Shown: positions 1 through 12,200 of the stretch, one piece after another
How positions within the stretch are numbered: position 1 is the first letter of the stretch
Layout: every line of letters begins with the position of its first letter
Assembly (NCBI GenBank): GCA_963580455.1
Contig: OY756962.1
Span: 12,914,001-12,978,000 of the forward strand
Direction of reading: 5' to 3'
DNA length: 64,000 bases
Origin: Euonymus europaeus
Taxonomy: Eukaryota > Streptophyta > Magnoliopsida > Celastrales > Celastraceae
Notes under the pieces: model-generated
Told to the model about the DNA's origin: nothing
Database searches by the model: none
Seen by the model: only the letters and a program-made list of their open reading frames with translations
Position numbers and translations under genes: made by a program

Positions 1-1466
1 GGAAAAAACCGTTAAATGCCCTCCATAGAGAGAGTTGAGCAACTTCGGACCATCAAAGTTGCTCGGTGTACACTTTTTACTGTTATTCTATGTCAAATTT
101 TATGACTATAAGCTTCCAAGATTATTTCGATTCCAAATCACCAACTTTCTATGAGAAATGGACAAAACCGCTAAAAGCTCCTCCATAGAGAGAGTTGAGC
201 AATTTCGAACCATCAAAGTTGCTCGATATACACTTTTTATTGTTCTTCTATGTCAAATTTTACGAGTATAACCTTCCAAGATTATTTCGATGCCAAAACA
301 CCAACTTTTTATCACAAATGGACAAAACCGTTAAAAGCCCCTCCATAGAGAGAGTTGAGCAACTTCGGACCAACAAAGTTGCTCGGGATACACTTTTTAT
401 TGTTCTTCTATGTCAAATTTTATGAGTATAAGCTTCCTAGATTATTTCGATGCTAAAACACCATCTTTCCATGAAAAATGGACAAAACCGTTAAAAGCTC
501 CTCCATAGAGAGAGTTGAGCAACTTCGGACCATCAAAGTTGCTCGGTGTACACTTTTTATTGTTCTTCTATGTCAAATTTTACGAGTATAATCTTCCAAG
601 ATTATTACGATTCCAAATCATCAACTTTCTATGAGAAATGGACAAAACCGTTAAAAACTCCTTCATAGAGAGTGTGGAGCAACTTCGTACCATCAAAGTT
701 GTTCGATGTACACTTTTTATTGTTTTTCTATGTTAAATTTTATGAGTATAAGCTTCCTAGATTATTTCGATGCCAAAAAATGAACTTTTTACGACAAATG
801 GACAAAACCGTTAAAATCTTCTCCATAGATAGAGTTGAGCAACTTCGGACCATCACAGTTGCTCGGTGTACACTTTTTATTGTTCTTCTATGTCAAATTT
901 TACAAGTATAAGCTTCAAAGATTATTTTGATTCCAAATCACTAACTTTCTATGAGAAATGGAAAAAAACCGTTAAAAGTTCCTCCATCGAGAGAGTTGAG
1001 CAACTTCGAACCATCAAAGTTCCTCGGTGTACACTTTTTATTGTTCTTCTATGTCAAATTTTACGCGTATAAGCTTCCAAAACTATTTCGATGCCAAAAG
1101 ACCAACTTTGTATGACAAATGGACAAAACCGTTAAAAGCCGCTCCATAGACAGAGTTGAGCAAGTTCGGACCATAAAAGTTGTTCGACGTAAACTTTTTA
1201 CGCTTCTTCTATGTCAAATTTTACGAGTATAAGCTTCCTAGATTATTTCAATGACAAAACACCAATTTTCTATGACAAATGGAGAAAACAACTAAAACCT
1301 CCTCCATAGAGAGAGTTGAGCAACTTCGGACCATCAAAGTTCTTCGGTGTACACTTTTTATTGTTCTTCTATGTCAAATTTTGTGAGTAGAAGCTTCCAA
1401 GATTATTTCGATTCCAAAAACACCAACTTTCTATGACAAATGGACAAAACCGTTAAAAGCTCCTCC
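1..1466 (+). repeat. Left-edge partial copy of the 26-mer HOR
   Basis: This stretch matches the distal part of the following unit: position 1 aligns with about 4,151 and 195 with 4,345 (offset 4,150). It retains the 16 bp that are deleted at 4,915 and 8,570 (see around 762-782). It contains the monomer with GGAAAAAAACCG (one extra base, near 960), which is also a recurring HOR landmark. The unit starts outside the window. Confidence 0.85.
37..64. other. Monomer dyad symmetry, representative copy (9-bp arms, 10-nt loop)
   Basis: GAGCAACTT (37-45) and AAGTTGCTC (56-64) are perfect reverse complements around a 10-nt loop, CGGACCATCA. The element occupies about positions 87-114 of each 160-bp monomer and recurs through the window, for example at 517-544. 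Many monomers keep both arms intact. Variants weaken it: CAATTTCG in the left arm, AAGTTCCTC or AAGTTTCCC in the right arm, or complete loss of the left end in the 9-bp-deletion monomers. Short dyads able to form hairpins or cruciforms are a reported property of many centromeric satellites; function here is inference. Confidence 0.8.
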
Positions 1467-4400
1467 ATAGAGAAACTTCGGACCTTCAAAGTTGCTCGGT
1501 GTACACTTTTTATTGTTCTTCTATGTCAAATTTTATGAGTATAAGCTTCAATTATTATTTCGATTCCAAATTACCAACTTTCTATGAAAATTATACAAAA
1601 CCGTTACAAGCTACTCCATAGAGAGAGTTGAGCAACTTCGGACCATCAAATTTGCTCGATGTCGCTTTTTATTGATCTTCTATGTCAAATTTTACGAGTA
1701 TGACCTTCCAAGATTATTACGATGCCAAAACGGCAACTTTTTATCACAAATGGGCAAAACCGTTAAAAGCTCCTATATAGAGAGAGTTGAGCAACTTCAG
1801 ACCAACAAAGTTCCTCGGGATACACTTTTTATTGTTCTTCTTTGTCAAATTTTACGAGTATAAGCTTCCTAGATTATTTCGATGCTAAAACACCATCTTT
1901 CTATGACAAATGGACAAAACCGTTAAAAGCCTTTCCATAGAGAGAGTTGAGAAACTTCGCACCATCAAAGTTGCTCGGTGTACACTTTTTATTGTTATTC
2001 TATGTCAAATTTTATGAGTATAAGCTTCCAAGAATATTTCGATTCCAAATCACCAACTTTCTATGAAAAATGGACAAAACCGTTAAAAGCTCCTCCATAG
2101 AGAGAGTTGAGCAACTTCGAACCATCAAAGTTGCTCGATGTACACTTTTTATTGTTCTTCTATGTCAAATTTTACGAGTATAAGCTTCCAAGATTATTTC
2201 GATGCCAAAACACCAACTTTTTATCACGAATGGACAAAACCGTTAAAAGCCCCTCCAAAGAGAGAGTTGAGCAACTTCGGACCATCAAAGTTGCTCGGTA
2301 TGCACTTTTTATTGTTCTTCTATGTCAAATTTTACGAGTATAAGCTTCCAAGATTATTTCGATGCCAAAACACCAACTTCTTATCACAAATAGACAAAAC
2401 CGTTAAAAGCTCCTCCATGGAAAGAGTTGAGCAATTTCGGACCCTCAAAGTTGTCGGGATACACTTTTTGTTGTTGTTCTTTGTCAAATTTTATGAGTAT
2501 AAGCTTCCTATATTATTTCGATGCTAAAACACCATCTTTCTATGACAAATGGTTAAAACCGTTAAAAGCCCCTCAATAGAGAGAGTTGAGCAACTTCGGA
2601 CCATCAAAGTTGCTCGGTGTACACTTTTTATTGTTATTCTATGTCAAATTTTATGAGTATTAGCTTCCAAGATTATTTCGATTCCAAATCGCCCACTTTC
2701 TATGAGAAATAGACAAAACCGTTAAAAGCTCCTCCATAGAGAGAGTTGAGCAACTTCGAACCATCAAAGTTGCTCGATGTTCGCTTTTTATTGTTCTTCT
2801 ATGATAAATTTTATGAGTATAACTTCCTAGATTATTTCGATACCAAAAAACAAACTTTTTACGACAAATGGACAAAACTGTTAAAAGCTCCTCAATAGAT
2901 AGAGTTGAGCAACTTCAGACCATCAAAGTTGCTCTGTGTTCACTTTTTATTGTTCTTCTATGTCAAATTTTACGAGTATAAGCTTCCAAGATTATTTCGA
3001 TGCCAAAACACCAACTTTTTATCAAAAATGGACAAAACCATTAAAACCTCCTCCATAGAGAGAGTTGAGCAACTTCGGACCAACAAACTTGCTCGGGATA
3101 CACTTTTTATTGTTCTTCTATGCCAAATTTTACGAGTATAAGCTTCCTAGATTATTTCGATGCCAAAAAACGAACTTTTTACGACAAATGGACAAAACCG
3201 TTAAAAGCCCCTCCATAGAGAGAGTTGAGCAACTTCGGACCATCAAAGTTGCTCGGTGTACACTTTTTATTGTTATTCTATGTCAAATTTTATGAGTATA
3301 TGCTTCCAAGATTATTTCGATTCCAAATCACCAACTTTCTATGAGAAATGGACAAAACCGTTAAAAGCTCCTCCGTAGAGAGAGTTGAGCAACTTCGAAC
3401 CATCAAAGTTGCTCGATGTACACTTTTTATTGTTCTTCTATGTCAAATTTTACGAGTACAGGCTTCCAAGATTATTTCGATGCCAAAACACCAACTTTTT
3501 ATCACGAATGGACAAAACCGTTAAAAGCCCCTCCATAGAGAGAGTTGAGCAACTTCGGACCATCAAAGTTGCTGGGTATACACTTTTTATCGTTCTTCTA
3601 TGTCAAATTTTACGAGTATAAGCTTCCAAGATTATTTCGATGCCAAAGCACAAAGTTTTTATCACAAATGGACAAAACCGTTAAAAGCTCCTCCATAGAG
3701 AGAGTTGAGCAACTTCGGACCAACAAAGTTGCTCGGGATGCACTTTTTATTGTTCTTCTATGCCAAATTTTACGAGTATAAGCTTCCTAGATTATTTCGA
3801 TGCGAAAAAATGAACTTTTTACGACAAATGGACAAAACCGTTAAAACCCCGTCCATAGAGAGAGTTGAGCAACTTCGGACCATCAAAGTTGCTCGGTGTA
3901 CACTTTTTATTGTTATTCTATGTCAAATTTTATGAGTATAAGCTTCCAAGATTATTTCGATTCCAAATCACCAACTTTCTATGAGAAATGGACAAAACCG
4001 TTAAAAGCTCCCCCATAGAGAGAGTTGAGCAATTTCGAACCATCAAAGTTGCTCGATGTACACTTTTTATTGTTCTTCTATGTTAAATTTTACGAGTATA
4101 GGCTTCCAAGATTATTTCGATGCCAAAAAACCAACTTTTTATCACGAATGGACAAAATCGTTAAATGCCCCTCCATAGAGAGAGTTGAGCAACTTCGGAC
4201 CATAGAAGTTGCTCGGTGTACACTTTTTACTGTTATTCTATGTCAAATTTTATGACTATAAGCTTCCAAGATTATTTCAATTCCAAATCACCAACTTTCT
4301 ATGGGAAATGGACAAAACCGTTAAAAGCTCCTCCATAGAGAGAGTTGAGCAATTTTGAACCATCAAACTTGCTCGATGTACACTTTTCATTGTTCTTCTA

Positions 4401-5600
4401 TGTCAAATTTTACGAGTATAAACTTCCAAGATTATTTCGATGCCAAAATACCAACTTTTTATCACAAATGGACAAAACCGTTAAAAGCCCCTCCATAGAG
4501 AGAGTTGAGCAACTTCGGACCAACAAAGTTGCTCGGGATACACTTTTTATTGTTCTTCTATGTCAAATTTTATGAGTATAAGTTTCCTAGATTATTTTGA
4601 TGCTAAAACACCATCTTTCCATGAAAAATGGACAAAACCGTTAAAAGCTCCTCCATAGAGAGAGTTGAGCAACTTCGGACCATCAAAGTTGCTCGGTGTA
4701 CACTTTTTATTGTTCTTCTATGTCAAATTTTACGAGTATAATCTTCCAAGATTATTTCGATTCCAAATCATCAACTTTCTATGAGAAATGGACAAAACCG
4801 TTAAAAGCTCCTCCATAGAGAGTGTGGAGCAACTTCGTACCATCAAAGTTGTTCGATGTACACTTTTTATTGTTCTTCTATGTTAAATTTTATGAGTATA
4901 AGCTTCCTAGATTATGAACTTTTTACGACAAATGGACAAAACCGTTAAAATCTTCTCCATAGATAGAGTTGAGCAACTTCGGACCATCACAGTTGCTCGG
5001 TGTACACTTTTTATTGTTCTTCTATGTCAAATTTTACAAGTATAAGCTTCAAAGATTATTTTGATTCCAAATAACTAACTTTCTATGAGAAATGGAAAAA
5101 AACCGTTAAAAGCTCCTCCGTCGAGAGAGTTGAGCAACTTCGAACCATCAAAGTTCCTCGGTGTACACTTTTTATTGTTCTTCTATGTCAAATTTTACGC
5201 GTATAAGCTTCCAAAACTATTTCGATGCCAAAAGACCAACTTTGTATGACAAATGGACAAAACCGTTAAAAGCCGCTCCATAGATAGAGTTGAGCAAGTT
5301 CGGACCATAAAAGTTGTTCGACGTAAACTTTTTACGCTTCTTCTATGTCAAATTTTACGAGTATAAGCTTCCTAGATTATTTCAATGACAAAACTCCAAT
5401 TTTCTATGACAAATGGACAAAACAACTAAAACCTCCTCCATAGAGAGAGTTGAGCAACTTCGGACCATCAAAGTTCTTCGGTGTACACTTTTTATTGTTC
5501 TTCTATGTCAAATTTTATGAGTAGAAGCTTCCAAGATTATTTCGATTCCAAAAACACCAACTTTCTATGACAAATGGACAAAACCGTTAAAAGCTCCTCC
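1467..5600 (+). repeat. HOR unit A1, 4,134 bp (26 monomers)
   Basis: It starts at the marker monomer in which CATAGAGA is joined directly to AACTTCGG (9 bp missing, removing the left dyad end). Landmarks in order: the GATGTCGCTTTTTATTGATC monomer (about 1,660); the CCATGGAAAGAG monomer with GTTGTCGGG (about 2,415-2,460, 1 bp short); the ATAACTTCC monomer (about 2,820, 1 bp short); GCTGGGTATAC (about 3,573); GATGCGAAAAAATG (about 3,800). It carries a 16-bp deletion at 4,915/4,916. Without that deletion it would be 4,150 bp, equal to unit A3. Confidence 0.9.
4906..4925 (+). repeat. Monomer with 16-bp internal deletion (unit A1)
   Basis: GATTAT is joined directly to GAACTTTTTACG at 4,915/4,916. 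The homologous monomers near 765-785 and 12,705-12,725 have TTCGATGCCAAAAAAT between them. The same junction occurs at 8,570/8,571, exactly 3,655 bp away, so this is a heritable HOR marker and not random noise. Confidence 0.9.
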
Positions 5601-6639
5601 ATAGAGAAACTTCGGACCTTCAAAGTTGCTCGGTGTACACTTTTTATTGTTCTTCTATGTCAAATTTTATGAGTATAAGCTTCAATTATTATTTCGATTC
5701 CAAATTACCAACTTTCTATGAAAAATATACAAAACCGTTACAAGCTACTCCATAGAGAGAGTTGAGCAACTTCGGACCATCAAATTTGCTCGATGTAGCT
5801 TTTTATTGATCTTCTATGTCAAATTTTACGAGTATGACCTTCCAAGATTATTACGATGCCAAAACGGCAACTTTTTATCACAAATGGGCAAAACCGTTAA
5901 AAGCTCCTACATAGAGAGAGTTGAGCAACTTCAGACCAACAAAGTTCCTCCGGATACACTTTTTATTGTTCTTCTTTGTCAAATTTTACGAGTATAAGCT
6001 TCCTAGATTATTTCGATGCTAAAACACCATCTTTCTATGACAAATGGACAAAACCGTTAAAAGCCTTTCCATAGAGAGAGTTGAGCAACTTCGGACCAAC
6101 AAAGTTGCTCGGTGTACACTTTTTATTGTTATTCTATGTCAAATTTTATGAGTATAAGCTTCCAAAATTATTTCGATTCCAAATCACCAACTTTCTATGA
6201 GAAATGGACAAAACCGTTAAAAGCTCCTCCATAGAGAGAGTTGAGCAACTTCGAACCATCAAAGTTGCTCGATGTACACTTTTTATTGTTCTTCTATGTC
6301 AAATTTTACGAGTATAAGCTTCCAAGATTATTTCGATGCCAAAACACCAACTTTTTATCACGAATGGACAAAACCGTTAAAAGCCCCTCCAAAGAGAGAG
6401 TTGAGCAACTTCGGACCATCAAAGTTGCTCGGTATGCACTTTTTATTGTTCTTCTATGTCAAATTTTACGAGTATAAGCTTCCAAGATTATTTCGATGCC
6501 AAAACACCAACTTTTTATCACAAATAGACAAAACCGTTAAAAGCTCCTCCATGGAAAGAGTTAAGCAATTTCGGACCCTCAAAGTTGTCGGGATACACTT
6601 TTTGTTGTTGTTCTTTGTCAAATTTTACGAGTATAAGCT

Positions 6640-8240
6640 TCCTAGATTATTTCGATGCGAAAAAATGAACTTTTTACGACAAATGGACAAAACCGTTAAA
6701 ACCCCGTCCATAGAGAGAGTTGAGCAACTTCGGACCATCAAAGTTGCTCGGTGTACACTTTTTATTGTTATTCTATGTCATATTTTATGAGTATAAGCTT
6801 CCAAGATTATTTCGATTCCAAATCACCAACTTTCTATGAGAAATGGACAAAACCGTTAAAAGCTCCCCCATAGAGAGAGTTGAGCAATTTCGAACCATCA
6901 AAGTTGCTCGATGTACACTTTTTATTGTTCTTCTATGTCAAATTTTACGAGTATAGGCTTCCAAGATTATTTCGATGCCAAAAAACCAACTTTTTATCAC
7001 GAATGGACAAAACCGTTAAAAGCCCCTCCATAGAGAGAGTTGAGCAACTTCGGACCATCAAAGTTGCTCGGTGTACACTTTTTACTGTTATTCTATGTCA
7101 AATTTTATGACTATAAGCTTCCAAGATTATTTCAATTCCAAATCACCAACTTTCTATGGGAAATGGACAAAACCGTTAAAAGCTCCTCCATAGAGAGAGT
7201 TGAGCAATTTTGAACCATCAAACTTGCTCGATGTACACTTTTCATTGTTCTTCTATGTCAAATTTTACGAGTATAAACTTCCAAGATTATTTCGATGCCA
7301 AAACACCAACTTTTTATCACAAATGGACAAAACCGTTAAAAGCCCCTCCATAGAGAGAGTTGAGCAACTTCGGACCAACAAAGTTGCTCGGGATACACTT
7401 TTTATTGTTCTTCTATGCCAAATTTTACGAGTATAAGCTTCCTAGATTATTTCGATGCGAAAAAATGAACTTTTTACGACAAATGGACAAAACCGTTAAA
7501 AGCCCGTCCATAGAGAGAGTTGAGAAACTTCGGACCATCAAAGTTGCTCGGTGTACACTTTTTATTGTTATTCTATGTCAAATTTTATGAGTATAAGCTT
7601 CCAAGATTATTTCAATTCCAAATCACCAACTTTCTATGAGAAATGGGCAAAACCGTTAAAAGCTCCCCCATAGAGAGAGTTGAGCAATTTCGAACCATCA
7701 AAGTTGCTCGATTTACACTTTTTATTGTTCTTCTATGTCAAATTTTACGAGTATAGGCTTCCAAGATTATTTCGATGCCAAAAAACCAACTTTTTATCAC
7801 GAATGGACAAAACCGTTAAAAGCCCCTCCATAGAGAGAGTTGAGCAACTTCGGACCATCAAAGTTGCTCGTTGTACACTTTTTACTGTTATTCTATGTCA
7901 AATTTTATGACTATAAGCTTCCAAGATTATTTCAATTCCAAATCACCAACTTTCTATGGGAAATGGACAAAACCGTTAAAAGCTCCTCCATAGAGAGAGT
8001 TGAGCAATTTCGAACCATCAAAGTTGCTCGATGTACACTTTTTATTGTTCTTCTATGTCAAATTTTACGAGTATAAACTTCCAAGATTATTTCGATGCCA
8101 AAACACCAACTTTTTATCACAAATGGATAAAACCGTTAAAAGCCCCTCCATAGAGAGAGTTGAGCAACTTCGGACCAACAAAGTTGCTCGGGATACACTT
8201 TTTATTGTTCTTCTATGTCAAATTTTATGAGTATAAGCTT
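6640..8240 (+). repeat. 800-bp (5-mer) tandem duplication inside unit A2
   Basis: Copies at about 6,640-7,439 and 7,440-8,239 align at offset 800. Corresponding variant monomers lie at 6,880/7,680, 7,040/7,840 and 7,200/8,000. Both begin at the GATGCGAAAAAATGAAC monomer. The junction near 7,420-7,440 lies inside a monomer that starts as one variant and continues as the TATGCCAAATTTTACGAG variant. The copies differ at a few bases (for example AAAACCCCGTCC at 6,697 against AAAAGCCCGTCC at 7,497). Confidence 0.82.
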
Positions 8241-8560
8241 CCTAGATTATTTCGATGCTAAAACACCATCTTTCCATGAAAAATGGACAAAACCGTTAAA
8301 AGCTCCTCCATAGAGAGAGTTGAGCAACTTCGGACCATCAAAGTTGCTCGGTGTACACTTTTTATTGTTCTTCTATGTCAAATTTTACGAGTATAATCTT
8401 CCAAGATTATTTCGATTCCAAATCATCAACTTTCTATGAGAAATGGACAAAACCGTTAAAAGCTCCTCCATAGAGAGTGTGGAGCAACTTCGTACCATCA
8501 AAGTTGTTCGATGTACACTTTTTATTGTTCTTCTATGTTAAATTTTATGAGTATAAGCTT

Positions 8561-8580
8561 CCTAGATTATGAACTTTTTA
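8561..8580 (+). repeat. Monomer with 16-bp internal deletion (unit A2)
   Basis: The GATTAT/GAAC junction is identical to that at 4,915, with the same flanking bases. It is present in units A1 and A2 and absent from the left-edge unit and from A3, A4 and A5. Confidence 0.9.
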
Positions 8581-9255
8581 CGACAAATGGACAAAACCGT
8601 TAAAATCTCCTCCATAGATAGAGTTGAGCAACTTCGGACCATCACAGTTGCTCGGTGTACACTTTTTATTGTTCTTCTATGTCAAATTTTACAAGTATAA
8701 GCTTCAAAGATTATTTTGATTCCAAATCACTAACTTTCTATGAGAAATGGAAAAAAACCGTTAAAAGCTCCTCCATCGAGAGAGTTGAGCAACTTCGAAC
8801 CATCAAAGTTCCTCGGTGTACACTTTTTATTGTTCTTCTATGTCAAATTTTACGCGTATAAGCTTCCAAAACTATTTCGATGCCAAAAGACCAACTTTGT
8901 ATGACAAATGGACAAAACCGTTAAAAGCCGCTCCATAGACAGAGTTGAGCAAGTTCGGACCATAAAAGTTGTTCGACGTAAACTTTTTACGCTTCTTCTA
9001 TGTCAAATTTTACGAGTATAAGCTTCCTAGATTATTTCAATGACAAAACTCCAATTTTCTATGACAAATGGACAAAACAACTAAAACCTCCTCCATAGAG
9101 AGAGTTGAGCAACTTCGGACCATCAAAGTTCTTCGGTGTACACTTTTTATTGTTCTTCTATGTCAAATTTTATGAGTAGAAGCTTCCAAGATTATTTCGA
9201 TTCCAAAAACACCAACTTTCTATAACAAATGGACAAAACCGTTAAAAGCTCCTCC

Positions 9256-12200
9256 ATAGAGAAACTTCGGACCTTCAAAGTTGCTCGGTGTACACTTTTT
9301 ATTGTTCTTCTATGTCAAATTTTATGAGTATAAGCTTCAATTATTATTTCGATTCCAAATTACCAACTTTCTATGAAAAATATACAAAACCGTTACAAGC
9401 TACTCCATAGAGAGAGTTGAGCAACTTCGGACCATCAAATTTGCTCGATGTCGCTTTTTATTGATCTTCTATGTCAAATTTTACGAGTATGGCCTTCCAA
9501 GATTATTACGATGCCAAAACGGCAACTTTTTATCACAAATGGGCAAAACCGTTAAAAGCTCCTACATAGAGAGAGTTGAGCAACTTCAGACCAACAAAGT
9601 TCCTCGGGATACACTTTTTATTGTTCTTCTTTGTCAAATTTTACGAGTATAAGCTTCCTAGATTATTTCGATGCTAAAACACCATCTTTCTATGACAAAT
9701 GGACAAAACCGTTAAAAGCCTTTCCATAGAGAGAGTTGAGCAACTTCGGACCATCAAAGTTGCTCGGTGTACACTTTTTATTGTTATTCTATGTCAAATT
9801 TTATGAGTATAAGCTTCCAAGAATATTTCGATTCCAAATCACCAACTTTCTATGAAAAATGGACAAAACCGTTAAAAGCTCCTCCATAGAGAGAGTTGAG
9901 CAACTTCGAACCATCAAAGTTGCTCGATGTACACCTTTTATTGTTCTTCTATGTCAAATTTTACGAGTATAAGCTTCCAAGATTATTTCGATGCCAAAAC
10001 ACCAACTTTTTATCATGAATGGACAAAACCGTTAAAAGCCCCTCCATAGAGAGAGTTGAGCAACTTCGGACCATCAAAGTTGCTCGATATGCACTTTTTA
10101 TTGTTCTTCTATGTCAAATTTTACGAGTATAAGCTTCCAAGATTATTTCGATGCCAAAACACCAACTTTTTATCACAAATAGACAAAACCGTTAAAAGCT
10201 CCTCCATGGAAAGAGTAGAGCAATTTCGGACCCTCAAAGTTGTCGGGATACACTTTTTGTTGTTGTTCTTTGTCAAATTTTATGAGTATAAGCTTCCTAT
10301 ATTATTTCGATGCAAAAACACCATCTTTCTATGACAAATGGTTAAAACCGTTAAAAGCCCCTCAATAGTGAGAGTTGAGCAACTTCGGACCATCAAAGTT
10401 GCTCGGTGTACACTTTTTATTGTTATTCTATGTCAAATTTTATGAGTATTAGCTTCCAAGATTATTTCGATTCCAAATCGCCCACTTTCTATGAGAAATA
10501 GACAAAACCGTTAAAAGCTCCTCCATAGAGAGAGTTGAGCAACTTCGAACCATCAAAGTTGCTCGATGTTCGCTTTTTATTGTTCTTCTATGATAAATTT
10601 TATGAGTATAACTTCCTAGATTATTTCGATGCCAAAAAACAAACTTTTTACGACAAATGGACAAAACTGTTAAAAGCTCCTCAATAGAGAGAGTTGAGCA
10701 ACTTCAGACCATCAAAGTTGCTCTGTGTTCACTTTTTATTGTTCTTCTATGTCAAATTTTACGAGTATAAGCTTCCAAGATTATTTCGATGCCAAAACAC
10801 CAACTTTTTATCACAAATGGACAAAACCGTTAAAACCTCCTCCATAGAGAGAGTTGAGCAACTTCGGACCAACAAACTTGCTCGGGATACACTTTTTATT
10901 GTTCTTCTATGCCAAATTTTACGAGTATAAGCTTCCTAGATTATTTCGATGCCAAAAAACGAACTTTTTACGACAAATGGACAAAACCGTTAAAAGCCCC
11001 TCCATAGAGAGAGTTGAGCAACTTCGGACCATCAAAGTTGCTCGGTGTACACTTTTTATTGTTATTCTATGTCAAATTTTGTGAGTATAAGCTTCCAAGA
11101 TTATTTCGATTCCAAATCACCAACTTTCTATGAGAAATGGACAAAACCGTTAAAAGCTCCTCCATAGAGAGAGTTGAGCAACTTCGAACCATCAAAGTTG
11201 CTCGATGTACACTTTTTATTGTTCTTCTATGTCAAATTTTACGAGTATAGGCTTCCAAGATTATTTCGATGCCAAAACACCAACTTTTTATCACGAATGG
11301 ACAAAACCGTTAAAAGCCCCTCCATAGAGGGAGTTGAGCAACTTCGGACCATCAAAGTTGCTGGGTATACACTTTTTATTGTTCTTCTATGTCAAATTTT
11401 ACGAGTATAAGCTTCCAAGATTATTTCGATGCCAAAACACAAAGTTTTTATCACAAATGGACAAAACCGTTAAAAGCTCCTCCATAGAGAGAGTTGAGCA
11501 ACTTCGGACCAACAAAGTTGCTCAGGATACACTTTTTATTGTTCTTCTATGCCAAATTTTACGAGTATAAGCTTCCTAGATTATTTCGATGCGAAAAAAT
11601 GAACTTTTTACGACAAATGGACAAAACCGTTAAAAGCCCGTCCATGGAGAGAGTTGAGCAACTTCGGACCATCAAAGTTGCTCGGTGTACACTTTTTATT
11701 GTTATTCTATGTCAAATTTTATGAGTATAAGCTTCCAAGATTATTTCGATTCCAAATCACCAACTTTCTATGAGAAATGGACAAAACCGTTAAAAGCTCC
11801 CCCATAGAGAGAGTTGAGCAATTTCGAACCATCAAAGTTGCTCGATGTACACTTTTTATTGTTCTTCTATGTCAAATTTTACGAGTATAGGCCTCCAAGA
11901 TTATTTCGATGCCAAAAAACCAACTTTTTATCACGAATGGATAAAACCGTTAAAAGCCCCTCCATAGAGAGAGTTGAGCAACTTCGGACCATCAAAGTTG
12001 CTCGGTGTACACTTTTTACTGTTATTCTATGTCAAATTTTATGACTATAAGCTTCCAAGATTATTTCAATTCCAAATTACCAACTTTCTATGGGAAATGG
12101 ACAAAACCGTTAAAAGCTCCTCCATAGAGAGAGTTGAGCAATTTTGAACCATCAAAGTTGCTCGATGTACACTTTTTATTGTTCTTCTATGTCAAATTTT

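Larger units (their letters stand above)
5601..9255 (+). repeat. HOR unit A2, 3,655 bp (23 monomers), rearranged
   Basis: It is collinear with unit A1 at offset 4,134 up to about 6,620. It then jumps inside a monomer to sequence equivalent to 3,780 of A1 (offset 2,855), losing eight monomers (1,279 bp). It then carries a five-monomer duplication (800 bp). The arithmetic closes exactly: 4,134 - 1,279 + 800 = 3,655. It shares the 16-bp deletion of A1 at 8,570/8,571. Confidence 0.88.

Noticed and set aside
104..114. TATA-like ATAAGCTT in most monomers as a promoter
   Set aside because: It is expected in AT-rich sequence, occurs in nearly every monomer and has no associated transcript or initiator evidence.
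1..160. Sub-monomer 40- or 80-bp periodicity
   Set aside because: Comparing the four quarters and two halves of the consensus by eye showed no convincing internal repeat beyond the dyad.
2755..2766. Pol III B-box-like GGTTCGAA on the reverse strand in monomers with CTTCGAACC
   Set aside because: Only the first eight of eleven B-box positions fit, and no A box or tRNA fold is present. Chance similarity.
2660..2875. Minus-strand open frames (also 10,449-10,664, 17,790-18,005, 33,580-33,795, 37,751-37,999)
   Set aside because: They are the complement of particular variant monomers and recur only because those monomers recur in the HOR. No independent coding evidence.
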